This document shows, one piece after another, positions 47,537 to 59,455 of a stretch of DNA of 64,000 nt (positions within the stretch are counted from its first letter, which is position 1; each line of letters begins with the position of its first letter). Made by a program: the position numbers and the translations under genes. The stretch comes from Phoronis australis (Eukaryota; Phoronida; Phoronidae): assembly GCA_002633005.1 (NCBI GenBank), contig NMRA01000441.1, forward strand, positions 77,995-141,994, read 5' to 3'. The notes under the pieces were generated by a model, which was given only the letters and a program-made list of their open reading frames with translations, searched no databases and was not told the origin of the DNA.

Positions 47537-47935
47537 ACCCGGTCTCCAATCTTTTTACTCGAAATGGAACTCGAAATTGGGTTTGGCATTTTCTATTCTA
47601 CTTTTGGGCGAACCCAAGATAAGTGTCTATTATTCTATGCTCGAGTACACAATAACTTACGTAGAAAATTTATTGACCTTAGTTCACAGTTTGTAAACCC
47701 AATATTAAAGCAATAAATTCGAGTTTGAACTCGAAATTTCGAGTTTTTACTCGAGTTTGTAGCACGAATATAAGGGTATTCAAGGGCAAACTTGAACTAG
47801 AAACTCCTATGCATAAACTATAATGTATTCGAGCACAGTCTGACAACCAATTATCTTAAGTTCGCACAAAAGGAACAGAGAAATTGCCAAAAATAGTTTC
47901 GAGTTCGTTTCGAGTACAAAGATTAGAGACCGGGC
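47537..47935. mobile_element. ~400-bp element with ~50-bp inverted ends rich in CTCGAA
   Basis: Left CCCGGTCTCCAATCTTTTTA and right (inverted) CCCGGTCTCTAATCTTTGTA continue matching through ACTCGAAATGGAACTCGAAA. A palindrome CTCGAAATTTCGAG lies in the interior. A related right half occurs at 59080-59330. Confidence 0.65.
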
Positions 47936-49875
47936 CAAGGGCTCGAGTTCTATGCTAAAAACCTGGCAGAAAACATTTTACTCACTACCCAACAGAGGTC
48001 GCACCAGTACAGTTTCACAGGAAAGGCGGGTAGAAGTGAGACCGCCAGTAGACCATTTTACTGAAGGAGACAGTTGTGATCAAAGCAACGTAAAGTTTTA
48101 ACAAGGTACGTCCCTCTGAAATTTTCATAATTTGTTATACGGAATAACATAACTCTGCATAGACGGATCCACGGCACGGGGGTCCGGACCGGCCCCTTTT
48201 CCCTTGATTTTAGTGATATCAAATCTAGAATTTTCAACTGAAATTGTTGGCTTGAACACTCCTTTTAAAAAATCCTTGATACGACCCCCCCCCCAAAAAA
48301 ATACTGAATCCACCCCTTCTCTGTGCTCCATATTACTTATGTTTCCACAAAGCTTATCATCACCTAAATTGTATCAAAAGGGTTACATGTACTGAAAGTA
48401 GAGAAAGTCCGTAAACGGGCTGGAAAGAAAATTCTTAGTGGACAAGTACGTTACGAAGTTGGATTTGTCCGTTGAAATGACCTTGTGGTTTGTCGTATTT
48501 GTGACATGGGGTGAGTATCTCTGGTAAAATTCGACGAAAACTAATTGACCGAAGCCGGCTTTTGCCTTACCTTTTTTACTAATAATCAAACAATTCCTGC
48601 TAGTAAATCCTGCTTTTAAAATATCAAAGCCCTTCTCACACATGCTCTGTCAAAACAGCTTGTAAATCTAAATTAACTAGCATGAAAACGCTCCATGTCA
48701 TTTGTAATTAACAGTAGTTTTACTTTCTACCAATAGGCTGCGGTGTGACTAGCTATTTTGGCCTATGCTCGCTTCATTAATTTGTTTAGTGCGACCAACC
48801 GTAAATGTGTTTGTTAATGTCACACAATAGTATTTTCGAGCCACACTAGAAGCACATGCCCTCTCCCCCATTTCACAAGAAAACTGGGACGTGCTGGATC
48901 TACTGTAAGAGTGGTGGCTACGAATTTTTTAACATGTTTTGGGAAAAATGCAATTGCCCCCTTGACCAATCTTTCTTGCAACCGTGGCTGTTCGTTAATA
49001 GTTAACCACTTTCTGTCTGCAAGGCAAGTTTTGGCTGGAAATTCAGGTACCCTTAAAACTTTTCACGTTAATAAAAACGACATGGTCGACACCCATTGTC
49101 TACCCAATTTTTGGAATCTGGAGTGTTTTGGAATTCTGGGTGCGTTGTGTGCTGGTGTCTAGTAGTCGCATGTGAGACGTGGCCTTGAGTTGAAAACTGC
49201 CAATTTTGTGAGATTTGCTCGTTTCTGGCATAACCTTCTAGGTTTTCTGTGAATGCAAGTTTCTTAGACTATAGGTAGGCACATATTTCATATTTTGTGG
49301 TTTGTTGTAGAAAAGAAATACTGAACTGCTGGGAGACAAAAATGAGGAAAAACTGTTGAGTGGACCTAAAATGCTTGAGACAATTATGATCAATGACTCC
49401 ACAAACACGAACTCCAATTTTCAACATTTGTCATCTTTATCAAATTCATTGGCAAGTTACATGAAAATGAGTTACTTCAAACGCGGAAACATTTTACATT
49501 TGAAAATTATATGGATGAGTTGGGAAACATTAAAATAAAGTTGCCATGTGAAAGTACACACAAAAGCCTTTTTAACCCTACAACTCAGGGCCAACTGACT
49601 AAAACCACACTGCGGTGTAGTCAGCCGCACAAAAACCTATCCGCCAGTAGAATCAAAATTTATTGTTGGAAGTATTTTGGCGTGCAGTGCCACTGCACGT
49701 GAGCTACTGCACGTGAGGTTTGTGGACGACGAGACCATAACTTTTTACTTTGAAGACATAGTAACTGGTGTTCAAATGAAATTTTCATGAACGCATTGTA
49801 AGAAAACTAAAAACAACAAATGGTAGTGTGATTTTCTGAGGTTATTCTCTTCAATTTATTTTCACGTGCACTTAC

Positions 49876-50022
49876 CTGTGGTAAAGAATTGTTCACGGTT
49901 GCTTCCGTCACGTGGATTTTTCTGTGCTTGCGGGAAGCAACGTTTCCCATGACGATGAAAGATTCGAGAAAAACAAGAAAGAAAACGAGCAGGCTAGGTG
50001 TACCAAGGTATTGTGATGACAT
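49876..50022 (-). CDS. Candidate signal-peptide first exon of a secreted or membrane protein
   Basis: ATG with a purine at -3 opens 49 codons that end at a strong donor, CCACAG|GTAAGT. Residues 8-26 form a hydrophobic core (TPSLLVFFLVFLESFIVMG), followed by a basic RKHRK stretch that could be a processing site. No downstream exon of the same gene was recognised between 38 and 49.8 kb, and the family is unknown. Signal peptide plus in-frame donor support a real exon; chance cannot be excluded. Confidence 0.35.
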
Positions 50023-51109
50023 CCCAGTCTAACTTGTTTGTCCACTGAATTGTCCTAAGGGTGGTGATTGTGCTATGATTAGCACTAGAGTTATGTAACT
50101 ACACGTAATGCAAACATACAATAGCTTGATTACGTAAATGATAGCGGTTACGCCAAAAGGGAGACAAATATAGTGGCTGGTAGTAAACAACTACTGGGGA
50201 ATTCTGGCTTTTCAATGTGGCCAATGATTGATCGGACGCATCTATGAGCTAGTGTAGAAATGTTGAAGAAGGTCGTCTTCACCTATAGCTTGGAGACTAG
50301 TATATCGAATTTGTTTGAGGGTTGTCCAATAGAAGATTCATAAGTGACGTGACCCTTAGACGGTGGTTGTATTTAATTTACAGGCAAAATCCCAACTAAA
50401 GTAGATTTGCCTTTCCCAATTTAATTTCCAATAAAAACAACCACGCTTGGAGTTGTAGAAACAAAAAGTAAGTTTATAGAAGGGTAGCCCTTTTCATGAA
50501 GGCTGGTTGTAAACAGGACTTCGCTTTTGATTTCGGTGTCCCTCTTTAAAATGGTGGGTACTGATACAGATGCACAACCCTTACTGAAAATAGTCTGGCC
50601 ATTAGCCTTGGGATCAAGTGTATCAGCCAGACTTCAAAAAATCTTCCACATAGTTTTTATCAATACAGGAACAAGCAATGAGCTTCGTCAATCGAAAGAC
50701 GCAGGAAGCAACGTTCTGTAAATTCCATCCCTGTATGTATTTACGCCTGACTTTGCAATCAATCTTTTTAGTTGATAACAAATGTCTATGCAGAAACCAA
50801 ATATTATTAAGTTTCAATATTCCAGAGTAAAATTACGTTATCTTCAAAACAAATTGGTCCTGCCATTAAATGATCCTCAACTCGAATGAAACTTTGGCTA
50901 AACTGATTTGCTTTCAAATTTGTCTTGTGATATGAGCTTGTGGAGCAAAACTTGCCGAGTTGTTAATGTTTGCCCTTAAAGGAATGCTGTCAGAATCGAC
51001 ATAGTTAGATTTCTTGAAGTTGTTAACTTTGACTAGAGCTACAACACAATCAGTCGTGTTCTTTTAATTTCATTAGAAGACGCCAATTCTCAACCTGGTC
51101 CGTCAGTCA

Positions 51110-51497
51110 ATAGGGCCGTCCCGGATTACACGGCGATGGAACTCCCCTTTGTCCCGGAGCGCGTGACATCGTTTTGGAAATCAGGCACATTTTCGTGTCT
51201 CTCACTGATGTCGAGAAAGCGAACAATTTTAGATCACGCATCCACGGGTATTTGCTCAGTTTATCAAAGTTTCTCACGTTGGAGTTGCAGCCCACAGCAC
51301 AACAAAATGAGTAATACTTAGTTGGCACTGGCAGGAAAGTGATGCAACCGAAAAAGAATCAGACAACAACAAATAACGTGAGAAACTCCAGTGGCACAAA
51401 AACGATGCGGCCGCGAATGTGCCTGATGGATGTTTTCGGTGTTGTGGGTTTATTCAGCGAGATTCGAGTGTGGTTGATTAATCCGGGACGGCCCTAT
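51110..51497 (-). mobile_element. 388-bp element with 19-bp perfect TIRs and a possible THAP-like remnant
   Basis: ATAGGGCCGTCCCGGATTA at 51110-51128 is an exact inverted match to 51479-51497. TCA flanks both ends (51107-51109, 51498-51500), a possible 3-bp duplication. The minus strand contains MPTKYYSFCCAVGCNSN.., similar to the start of THAP domains found at the N-terminus of P-element transposases, but the later Cys/His ligands are not visible. Read as a miniature derivative of a DNA transposon. Confidence 0.65.
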
Positions 51498-53138
51498 TCA
51501 TCAGGTAACCGCGTGGACCGAATTGCATTCGTGTGCATTGGAAAATGACCGAGAATGCCAGAGGAGGTGCCCCTCCTCATTACCCAAAAAGTCTCGTCGC
51601 ACCGTTGATGAATTTGGTGGAATTAATACAAAATGGCAACGACGTTTTGTGAAATCTACTACGGTTGCTTTCTTGCAAAACAATAGAGCTTTTCAAAATT
51701 ATGGACGTAAACGATGGCATGAAGATGACAAGCACCGCGATCTTGATGGTGTTCCACCTGGCAATGATTATTCAAAATGGAATGGAGTTCTAGAGAACTT
51801 TCAATTAGTAAGCAACAAGAAGTCTTATCATATAAATGTCTCTTCGTGCGTTTGTGAACTCTGGGTAAATTTCAATAAATTTTTAGAGAACACGCTATTA
51901 AAAACCGTACCGATTAAAGTTTTGTAATCGGATGTTAATAAAAATGTGGTTGTTGTTTACAGCTGTCCCGCTGTGTTATATTCGTACGTTGGTGAAATTG
52001 CTTGGAATAATTTGCGACCAATAAGCATGGCTACAGCAATGCCTGGTGTAAAATATTCACCGTAGTGTACAACTGAAGTGTACCTGACTTCCAATTGTAT
52101 TTCCAAGTCATTCGTTTCCAGAGAAAATTTTCAATTTTCCATGACGCTCAAGAAATTACACCCGCTTCCTTCCCGACGTAAAATGAGCAGAATTAATTGT
52201 TCATACAAACGAGTCCAGGTCGATAATCTGAAAAGTTAATATAGTCCCAAAACAAAGTTTGGGACTATGGGCCTTTCAAACCAAAATAAGCATGCAGTCT
52301 ACCTTTATGTTATTTTAATTGTTATTGTATCACTTAATGGCCGATAAACGAAGGGTTTTTGGTTCGACGAGCCGATAGTCCAAAATTTTGTTTTCGGACT
52401 ATTGAGGCTTCGGATTATTGACCTAGATCCGTTTGTATGAAAATCGATCTTAGTCGATAGTTCGAAAGTTCCTTGCTCCTAAAGGCTGTTGGTCAAAAGA
52501 GCCGTTTGTCAGGCTAAAGGAAGTGCAGTAAAAGGATCAAGTTTTATTAATAAGAAAAATAAAATGCGTTCCAATTTTTAATCTTTTACGGCATAAAAAC
52601 GCATTCCGTCTCAGTCCGAAGCTCGTTTCTAAGATTGGCTTAAACTATTTCAGTGAACTTGATGAACCATCTTCAGAACATCGTCAGCAGACCTGTTTGT
52701 CTTTTGAATCACTTATTTACCATTTCAATTCCAATCAATACCTGCTACAATATCGGAAATTTCCGATAGAATGGCCCTGCCACAAGGTGACGATCCGTGA
52801 TATAAAATCGTGATGCATTGCTGAAAGAAATACACTGTAACCACAACAAGGTGGCGCTACAGGTATTTCAGGAATCGGCTATATCGAAGCTGCATTTCCC
52901 TAAAACGCTTATTCAGTTGAACTATTTCAAGAAAACTTCTTTGATTGGTCATTTCAAAGCATTTGTCAAAAGCTGGAATATGCACCGACAGATTGGTTAA
53001 GTTTGATTTTGAAAGACGATTGATTATTTTCATTGTAGATGTTCTTTATTGGGGACAAATAAAACAACAAGAATAATAAATATTTTAAGTTGTATTGGGA
53101 ATTTCAGGGTCACAGCTCTACAAATAAATATTTCACAG
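51498..53138. other. Non-coding or unrecognised; one 134-codon frame
   Basis: The plus frame 51523-51927 (contains TVDEFGGINTKWQRRFVKST) reads like protein but matches no family I know and lacks clear splice signals; left uncalled. Confidence 0.3.
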
Positions 53139-53425
53139 AAGGAACCAGATGGGTTCCTTAATTACAAGAGATAACACACACATTTCCGATACCCAAAGTG
53201 TAACTGAGTATCGGATACTAAGTGGCACAGGTTAGCATAGTACCAAATGGGTACATAATACCAAATGGGTATTGGCCGATTGCCTACCAACTGGGTCGAG
53301 CAAAGCGGCAAATTCAATAACAAGTACCAAGTGGGTACAAACTGCCAAATGGGCAAATATCATATAAAGTACCAAGTGGGTACACCAAACAGCCAACTGG
53401 GCTATAACAACCTGCAAAGCAGGTT
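53139..53425 (+). repeat. Array of short hairpins with shared 5-base loop and covarying stems
   Basis: Small inverted repeats around the core CCARNTGGG: 53139-53159 (AAGGAACC/GGTTCCTT, loop AGATG), 53240-53254 (GTACC/GGTAC, AAATG), 53257-53273 (AATACC/GGTATT, AAATG), 53286-53296 (ACC/GGT, AACTG), 53324-53338 (GTACC/GGTAC, AAGTG), 53343-53355 (TGCC/GGCA, AAATG), 53369-53383 (GTACC/GGTAC, AAGTG), 53391-53403 (AGCC/GGCT, AACTG). Two more lack the common loop: 53185-53215 (TCCGATAC/GTATCGGA) and 53409-53425 (AACCTGC/GCAGGTT, loop AAA). Stem bases differ between units yet stay complementary. Confidence 0.8.
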
Positions 53426-54020
53426 CCGGACAAGCTGAGTGAGCAGACCAGCCGGAGTGATAAAAAGAGATATTGTAAGGAACGTGGTGTTGTGGCTCAG
53501 TATGTGCCGAGAGCTGTGACCGGGGTGGAGAGAAGCAAGCTGCAGTAATGGACGCTCAAGTACAGGTCTTGTCGCTAGCCAATGACGTCGGGTCTTGCCT
53601 GACGGTAACACGCTCCGGGCTTGAAGAAGGTACCAGCAGTGGCTGTAAAAACAACAATAACCAACAGCAGATTTTGTTCGGCAAAAGGGGTGGAGCGTGG
53701 TAAAGGTAGAAAACGCTTGACGTGAAATTTTGTGGTACCCCGGGTAGGGAGGGCGGGAGAGGTATAAACTTGTCTAATTAGGAAAACTTACGAGTGAATG
53801 TACTGTTGCTTGAGGCTGGGCCAACAGGAAGCTGGAGAGAAAGAACAAACAGCGCAACCATCGGACTTGGTAGGAACTAACCAGGAGTTGGATATGAAGC
53901 ATGAAGGGCTCTATAATGGTATTTGCCCAAATAATAAGATTTATGTCAGAGTGCCATAAATCTCATTATATTTCATCCAAAAACAAAATTTTGAATATTG
54001 GTCATTGATTTCCGTAAGAA

Positions 54021-55277
54021 GTGGTAATCATTGCTCCGGGATCCCGGGGTGTAAAAGTACTTTTTTATGGCAGTAACATACGCTGGAAATTGGGATACGT
54101 TGGAGTTGATGACGACGACAGTGTCGCCCACCACTATAAGAAACGCTTTGGACCTAAACGCCGATCCCCACCCCCCGATATCAACCTGATTGCAGCATGC
54201 CGGCACAACCATGCATGAAATTAAACGAGGGGCAACTTAGAACACAAGACCCATCGAGACCACTGAAGCGTGAGTATGATGCTGTCGCCCTTGACCAAAG
54301 ACGCATCTGTACCAGCCAGCGACACCCTCAACAGATGATGAAGTCCAATTTGCAGGTATGTAAACAAATGTCCCGTGACCGCTTCTTGATTTTCTTCTCA
54401 AAAAACTTGGTAGTAGTTTATGTTAACTATTTATCGCTGTTTATGTTAAGTTGATAATAACTTTTCAAACTTTTCAATGGCTATTTTAAACAAGATTCAT
54501 TCATTTCAACAGGGAATCTGTTCTTGTGTGTGAATTGCAGATGCATTTCCCTCGTGTTTATCTCCTAATTTAAAAGGGGAATACTTGCTTTTCTTGTGAT
54601 GTACTGCATATACCCATATGCAAATGAGGACTTATTTTCGAACTCTGATTGATAACTTTTCGATTACATTAAAGGAATATAGAAGAATACATGGACAGGC
54701 CAAACGTTTCTTTTGTGCAATGATGAAAAATTTGGACTAGCAGTTCTTGTGATATGAAAAAACTTAGATAATCTGTCGAAATGATCAGACATAAATGTTG
54801 ACGGGACTTTCCGAATACGCCCTCCATCCAACTACATGTACCAGTAAGTTATATTCCACGGCAACTATGATGGACGTGCACTTCCTTTTGCCAATGTTTT
54901 GAGCAGAAGCCGTACTGTTGGGCATTACGCGCATAACACAACGTGATGGCGACCTACTCTCATTTTAGTCAAAACGTGGAAAAATGAAGACTATGGGCTA
55001 GCGGGCTCGTGCAGACATCGAAACGCCCTCAAGAAAGTTGTCAAAAATTATACGGCTCAAAGGTATTTGCCTACTGACACTAGTCAGGAACCAGTTTAGG
55101 ACATACACGGCCTCACAAGCGATACGTACAAAGGCAGGTGCGACGTTATCCTGTTCTGGGACAATTCATTAGGCATATCCCACGCAACTACTTCAATGGC
55201 ATATTCCCATCGGCAATGTGGAATGTCTGCCTTCGTGGCGTGGACAACAGGACTAACAACCGTGTAGAGAGTAAGTA
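54021..55277 (+). pseudogene. MULE-type transposase relic with FLYWCH-like zinc-finger remnant
   Basis: 54021-54218 ends in ACRHNHA, the HNH end of a FLYWCH-like finger (tentative). At 54797 a frame reads VDGTFRIRPPSN, the DGTF motif of MULE transposases, then after a stop HGNYDGRALPFANVLSRSRT, KTWKNEDYG and ALKKVVKNYTAQRYLP. After a frameshift near 55.1 kb it reads IPRNYFNGIFPSAMWNV and DNRTNNRVES, the ..P..MWN.....RTNN.VE. block of the same family. At least two stops and one frameshift make it inactive. Confidence 0.7.
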
Positions 55278-55771
55278 AAACACCCACCGTTCTCTTGAAT
55301 TTTTATAAACACCTAAGTATGTTTTTCCAAAAAATGTTATCGTCCTTATTTTTTTGATGACTTGGACATTTTATTTTAAATGCAAGCACTCTCGAAAGAC
55401 AAACACTTGAAACAAATGATTGAAATTTTAAAATAATTACATTTCAAAAAGAAAGGAATTTAGATATTGAAGTTATCCCCATAATACAAATAATAGTTTT
55501 GTGTCGAATGTACCAGTGTAACATACAATAGCTTATAACAATATTGATATTTGGTTTAAGGTTGTCGGGATGGAACAACACAGTCGGCATTCTACACCCA
55601 TATCTATGACTATTTATTCGACATCCGAAAGATTCGTAAGCCAACTTAGAGGTTGCTGTCGATAGAGATGACGAAGCCCCACCAAGAAATCAGAAATGAA
55701 GATGGTTAGTGCGAGAGAACGTTTGCTTATGTCACTCGCACGATCCGGTGGGCCTATCGATACCCCTCTCC

Positions 55772-55983
<212 letters not shown>

Positions 55984-58900
55984 ACCCCCACGGCAATTGC
56001 TCTCGTAACCACTTTTCATCCCACGGCCGGTGGATTCCTCCAGTGATTGCTGCCTCACAAGGTTCCGTTTTGTGCCTTGCTCCCCCCGGACGTATAATGA
56101 CTAAAAACATGGCATACCGTTTTAATGCCTGCACGGACTATTTATCCTTGGAAACCTTAGGTGTCCCCACCTTTCAGACATTCTAGGTCAATCGCTGTGT
56201 AATAATATTAGAGGTTGTTCTATGGTGACTTACCAACGAAAAAATTCCGAATTTAGTATGTGATACCTTCTCGTTGAACATTATTTTCATGGTTTCATTC
56301 TCTGGGAACCAGAAACGTAGAATGTCGAGCGTGGTTGCAGCCACGGACTTATTTTGGGGATCGAAAGTGATTTATTTCACCTGGCATTCGGAAGCGTTGC
56401 ATTTTAGGTGTTCCCAGAGTGTGCGTTATTTCGCCTATAAGGACTTCAACTTCTTTGTGTAATTTTTACTTACCGCCACAGAAATACAGACTCCGATTTT
56501 GTATATTGTTTCTTTTTGTTTACTGTAAATTATAGAGAAATCGCAAAACATAAAGATTGGCATATTATACATTTTCGACGTTGTGCATATTTTAAATAAC
56601 TTGTTAAAACTTGCTGAAGTGACTGATCGACTGACATAATATCAAAATACGCCTCGATGATTATCAAAATTTGGGATGGCAATCGGCATGGTGATCGAGA
56701 GCGAACCAGTCAGTAAATGCAATCGTATATGTTTTTCAAAACTGTTGAAGAAAAATATTACTATTTTTCCGAAGTCGCTAGAAAAATGTCATGAGTTAAA
56801 ATTTGTTAAAATTTCTTCAATATTTTTATGTAAAATTTAAATCAGGAATGTCCAGAATCTCCGTTTTGAACAAGGCTTACTTTATCGTCCACTAACGCGG
56901 GAAATGGGTGTGATTTGGTTTGCTTAGTTAACTGAAGTTGGCAAGTGAACGAAACCGTGGAAGAGTGTGTGCTCAGGTATGCGCACACTGTGATTCAGAC
57001 GCTGCTCATGGTCGTGAAAATTCTATATACACGTGTATTTATTGCCATTTGTTTTTCAGAGTATTTTACTCGTACTGATTTCAACTCTCTGGGTGGTAAA
57101 GTTAAAAACTAGAAGCTGATCGGTAAATCGAGCATGAGAGTTTAAAAACGAATTGTTCCGGGATTAATGATTGCCCAGGCTACCGATTCGGGCTAATACG
57201 CATACATGTATATGCCAGAAGTTTCACATGTAACTGCCAAGTACGATATCATTGGAACACATGCAATTGGCTGCTCGTTAGTGATCGACAGGTCCACGCA
57301 GTGCACGTGTGTTATGTTTGGAAGTTATTCGTGGTTACGTTCCAAAAGTCTTGACCTCATAAATTGTCGGGGAACGGGTAACCAAGTACGGAAGTTTAAA
57401 ATTAAAAGTTTGTTACGGATAGGCGTTTATTCAAACGTGGGCGTTAACTCGAACAGAATACGGTGGCACAAATAGATAATGGCAAAAATGCATTTCGTAA
57501 GTTTCGACAAAATTAAAATGTGGTTTAAGGAAATGTAGGACCCTGGCAAAAGTCGAAATTTTGCGGAACGTCTTATCTCAGGAATGGCTGATTGAATTCG
57601 TGTAGAATATACGATAATTTATGCACGGTTTCCAAAACCGTTGTTACAAATTGTTTTAAAAAATGTTCCAGTTTTGGATAAGGGACTATAAAAATAGGAC
57701 TTTACATGATGTACATAAAAAAATCAAAACAAAATGGTATTTTAGAAAACTGTAGCAGTGTTTTTGAGATCTCATCTTGATCATTTATGTCAAATAAAAT
57801 TTAATCGTGTTATTGATATCGTTGTCTTGCTAAAATGTAATTTTTTGGTAATTTTTCCTAAAAAGACATGGTTACTAGACCTAGTTAATGGCACATTGGT
57901 AAACAATGAAGACAATTAAATTTTCAGGCTTTCTATTTTCAACACATAGGACTGAGTTGAAATCAATAGTTTTGTTCATGCATGTATTTGGGGTCGTCTT
58001 GTCAATAAGATCCTGCGTAAATGTGAGTCTTTAGTTGAACTGAACCCAATATGCAGGAAGAGAATGCTTTAACAGGTATTAAAGCGGATTAAACATTCAT
58101 GACAATTATCACTAATCAAATGTTAATTAGTGCTGAAGCATAACAGATTCCGAATCTTTCAAACCAAGCAAGTTTATTAAACTGCAATAATTCACTTAAC
58201 AAAGCTTAACACATACCGCAAATACGTTTTAATTCAATTATAATATTATAATCAATGTAATCGCAATACCTGTACTGCATAAGCTAAAATATGGTAACAA
58301 ACATATGCTCGTTGAGGGCTCCAATCTCTGTTATTGTGTCGGCGCTAGATAATTTTAAGAACACGTCATGAACTTGAGGCCAGTTATTCACAGAACCCAT
58401 CCGGTTATATTGAGAGCAACTCCAGTTTAATACTACACATGGTAATCATAAGAAGGCAGCCTGGACTAAACGTAAATGGTACTTCACACGTCTGCACACG
58501 ACGCCAAAGGTAAAACACACTTTTGTTCACAATTGATTCAGAAATGTCAAGTCTCAAATATGGCCACAATCAACCAAAAACACGATAACGTGAGTACGTA
58601 TTTTCGAGTAAGGAGCATACAATGTAGCTGTGCATTTTCGATAAGTTTGTAGCAACACCTAAATTCCAGCGGCAGCAACTGTACTTTCCTACGCATACGT
58701 GTACATGTATGCACAATGAGGGGTAAATCTTTGACTTATATAAATTATGTGTTACAAAATAGCAATAACCACATCAGGGCAGAGACTAATCTTTGTTCTA
58801 CAAATAGAACTAGATATTATTTTTTTATACCACAATATTAGCGTCAAGTGGCAGATACAACCGTGTAATAACCCATAAACGCCTCGGGCGATAATTCTCC

Positions 58901-59079
58901 AAAATCCACTCGGGCTCTATATAACGGGGGATAACGACTTGGCCATGTAATAATCTATATGTATATTTCCTTTCCTACCTTCTTGGGAGCTCGAGAAAGG
59001 TGTTATTTATTCTGTGCTGGAATGCATTTTGTTTTATGCATGCGAGTTTCTAGTACAAGTTCAAATTTGACGGCGCCTA
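55984..59079. other. Non-coding, nothing recognised
   Basis: AT-rich, no exon of the SNTX-GTPase gene identified although downstream exons would be expected at lower coordinates if the donor at 59492 is used. Confidence 0.4.
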
Positions 59080-59330
59080 GATTCGAGCTACAGTGTAAAA
59101 ACTCGAGATGTCGAGTAAAAACTAGAAATTTCAAGTTCAGACTCGAATTTGTATCAACAAGTGCAAACTAGGATAAGATATTATCCACGTTAGCCAATAC
59201 GTACACGAATACAGAGTAACAGTTACTTATCTTGAGTTCGCTTATAAATAGAATACACAATACAAACATAATTTCGAGTTCGATTTCTAGATAAAATATT
59301 AGATACCGGGCTTCATGCTCCACACACGTT
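59080..59330. repeat. Partial copy of the CTCGAA-rich inverted-end element
   Basis: Shares ACTCGAATTTGTA, TATCTTGAGTTCGC, ATTTCGAGTTCGATTTC and TTAGATACCGGGC in order with 47710-47935. Lies just downstream of the SNTX-GTPase exon. Confidence 0.55.
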
Positions 59331-59455
59331 TTTCTGAAAATGAATAAATGTGCAAATTCTGTGGGAGGATACCATAAACTGCACTTTGATGAGACAATTT
59401 GAGTAAATTGTCCTTAGCCTGTCATGTGCTAGTAATTGCATGGCTAAACTTTCGT

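Larger units (their letters stand above)
44176..49875. other. Non-coding with repeats; no downstream exon of the signal-peptide gene found
   Basis: Contains the listed repeats and a cluster of TTCTCGATCG motifs (about 45102, 45151, 45488, 45511). A minus frame at 44637-44437 is protein-like but unrecognised. Confidence 0.4.

Noticed and set aside
51523..51927. 134-codon plus-strand frame
   Set aside because: Protein-like composition but no family, no clear Kozak or splice context; kept only as a note.
53162..53417. Repetitive minus-strand frames with PIWYY/THLV-like repeats
   Set aside because: The periodicity comes from the hairpin array DNA; the two frames give different repeats and neither resembles a protein family.
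53139..53425. CRISPR array
   Set aside because: Repeats are palindromic, unevenly spaced and variable in the stems, and the DNA is from an animal.
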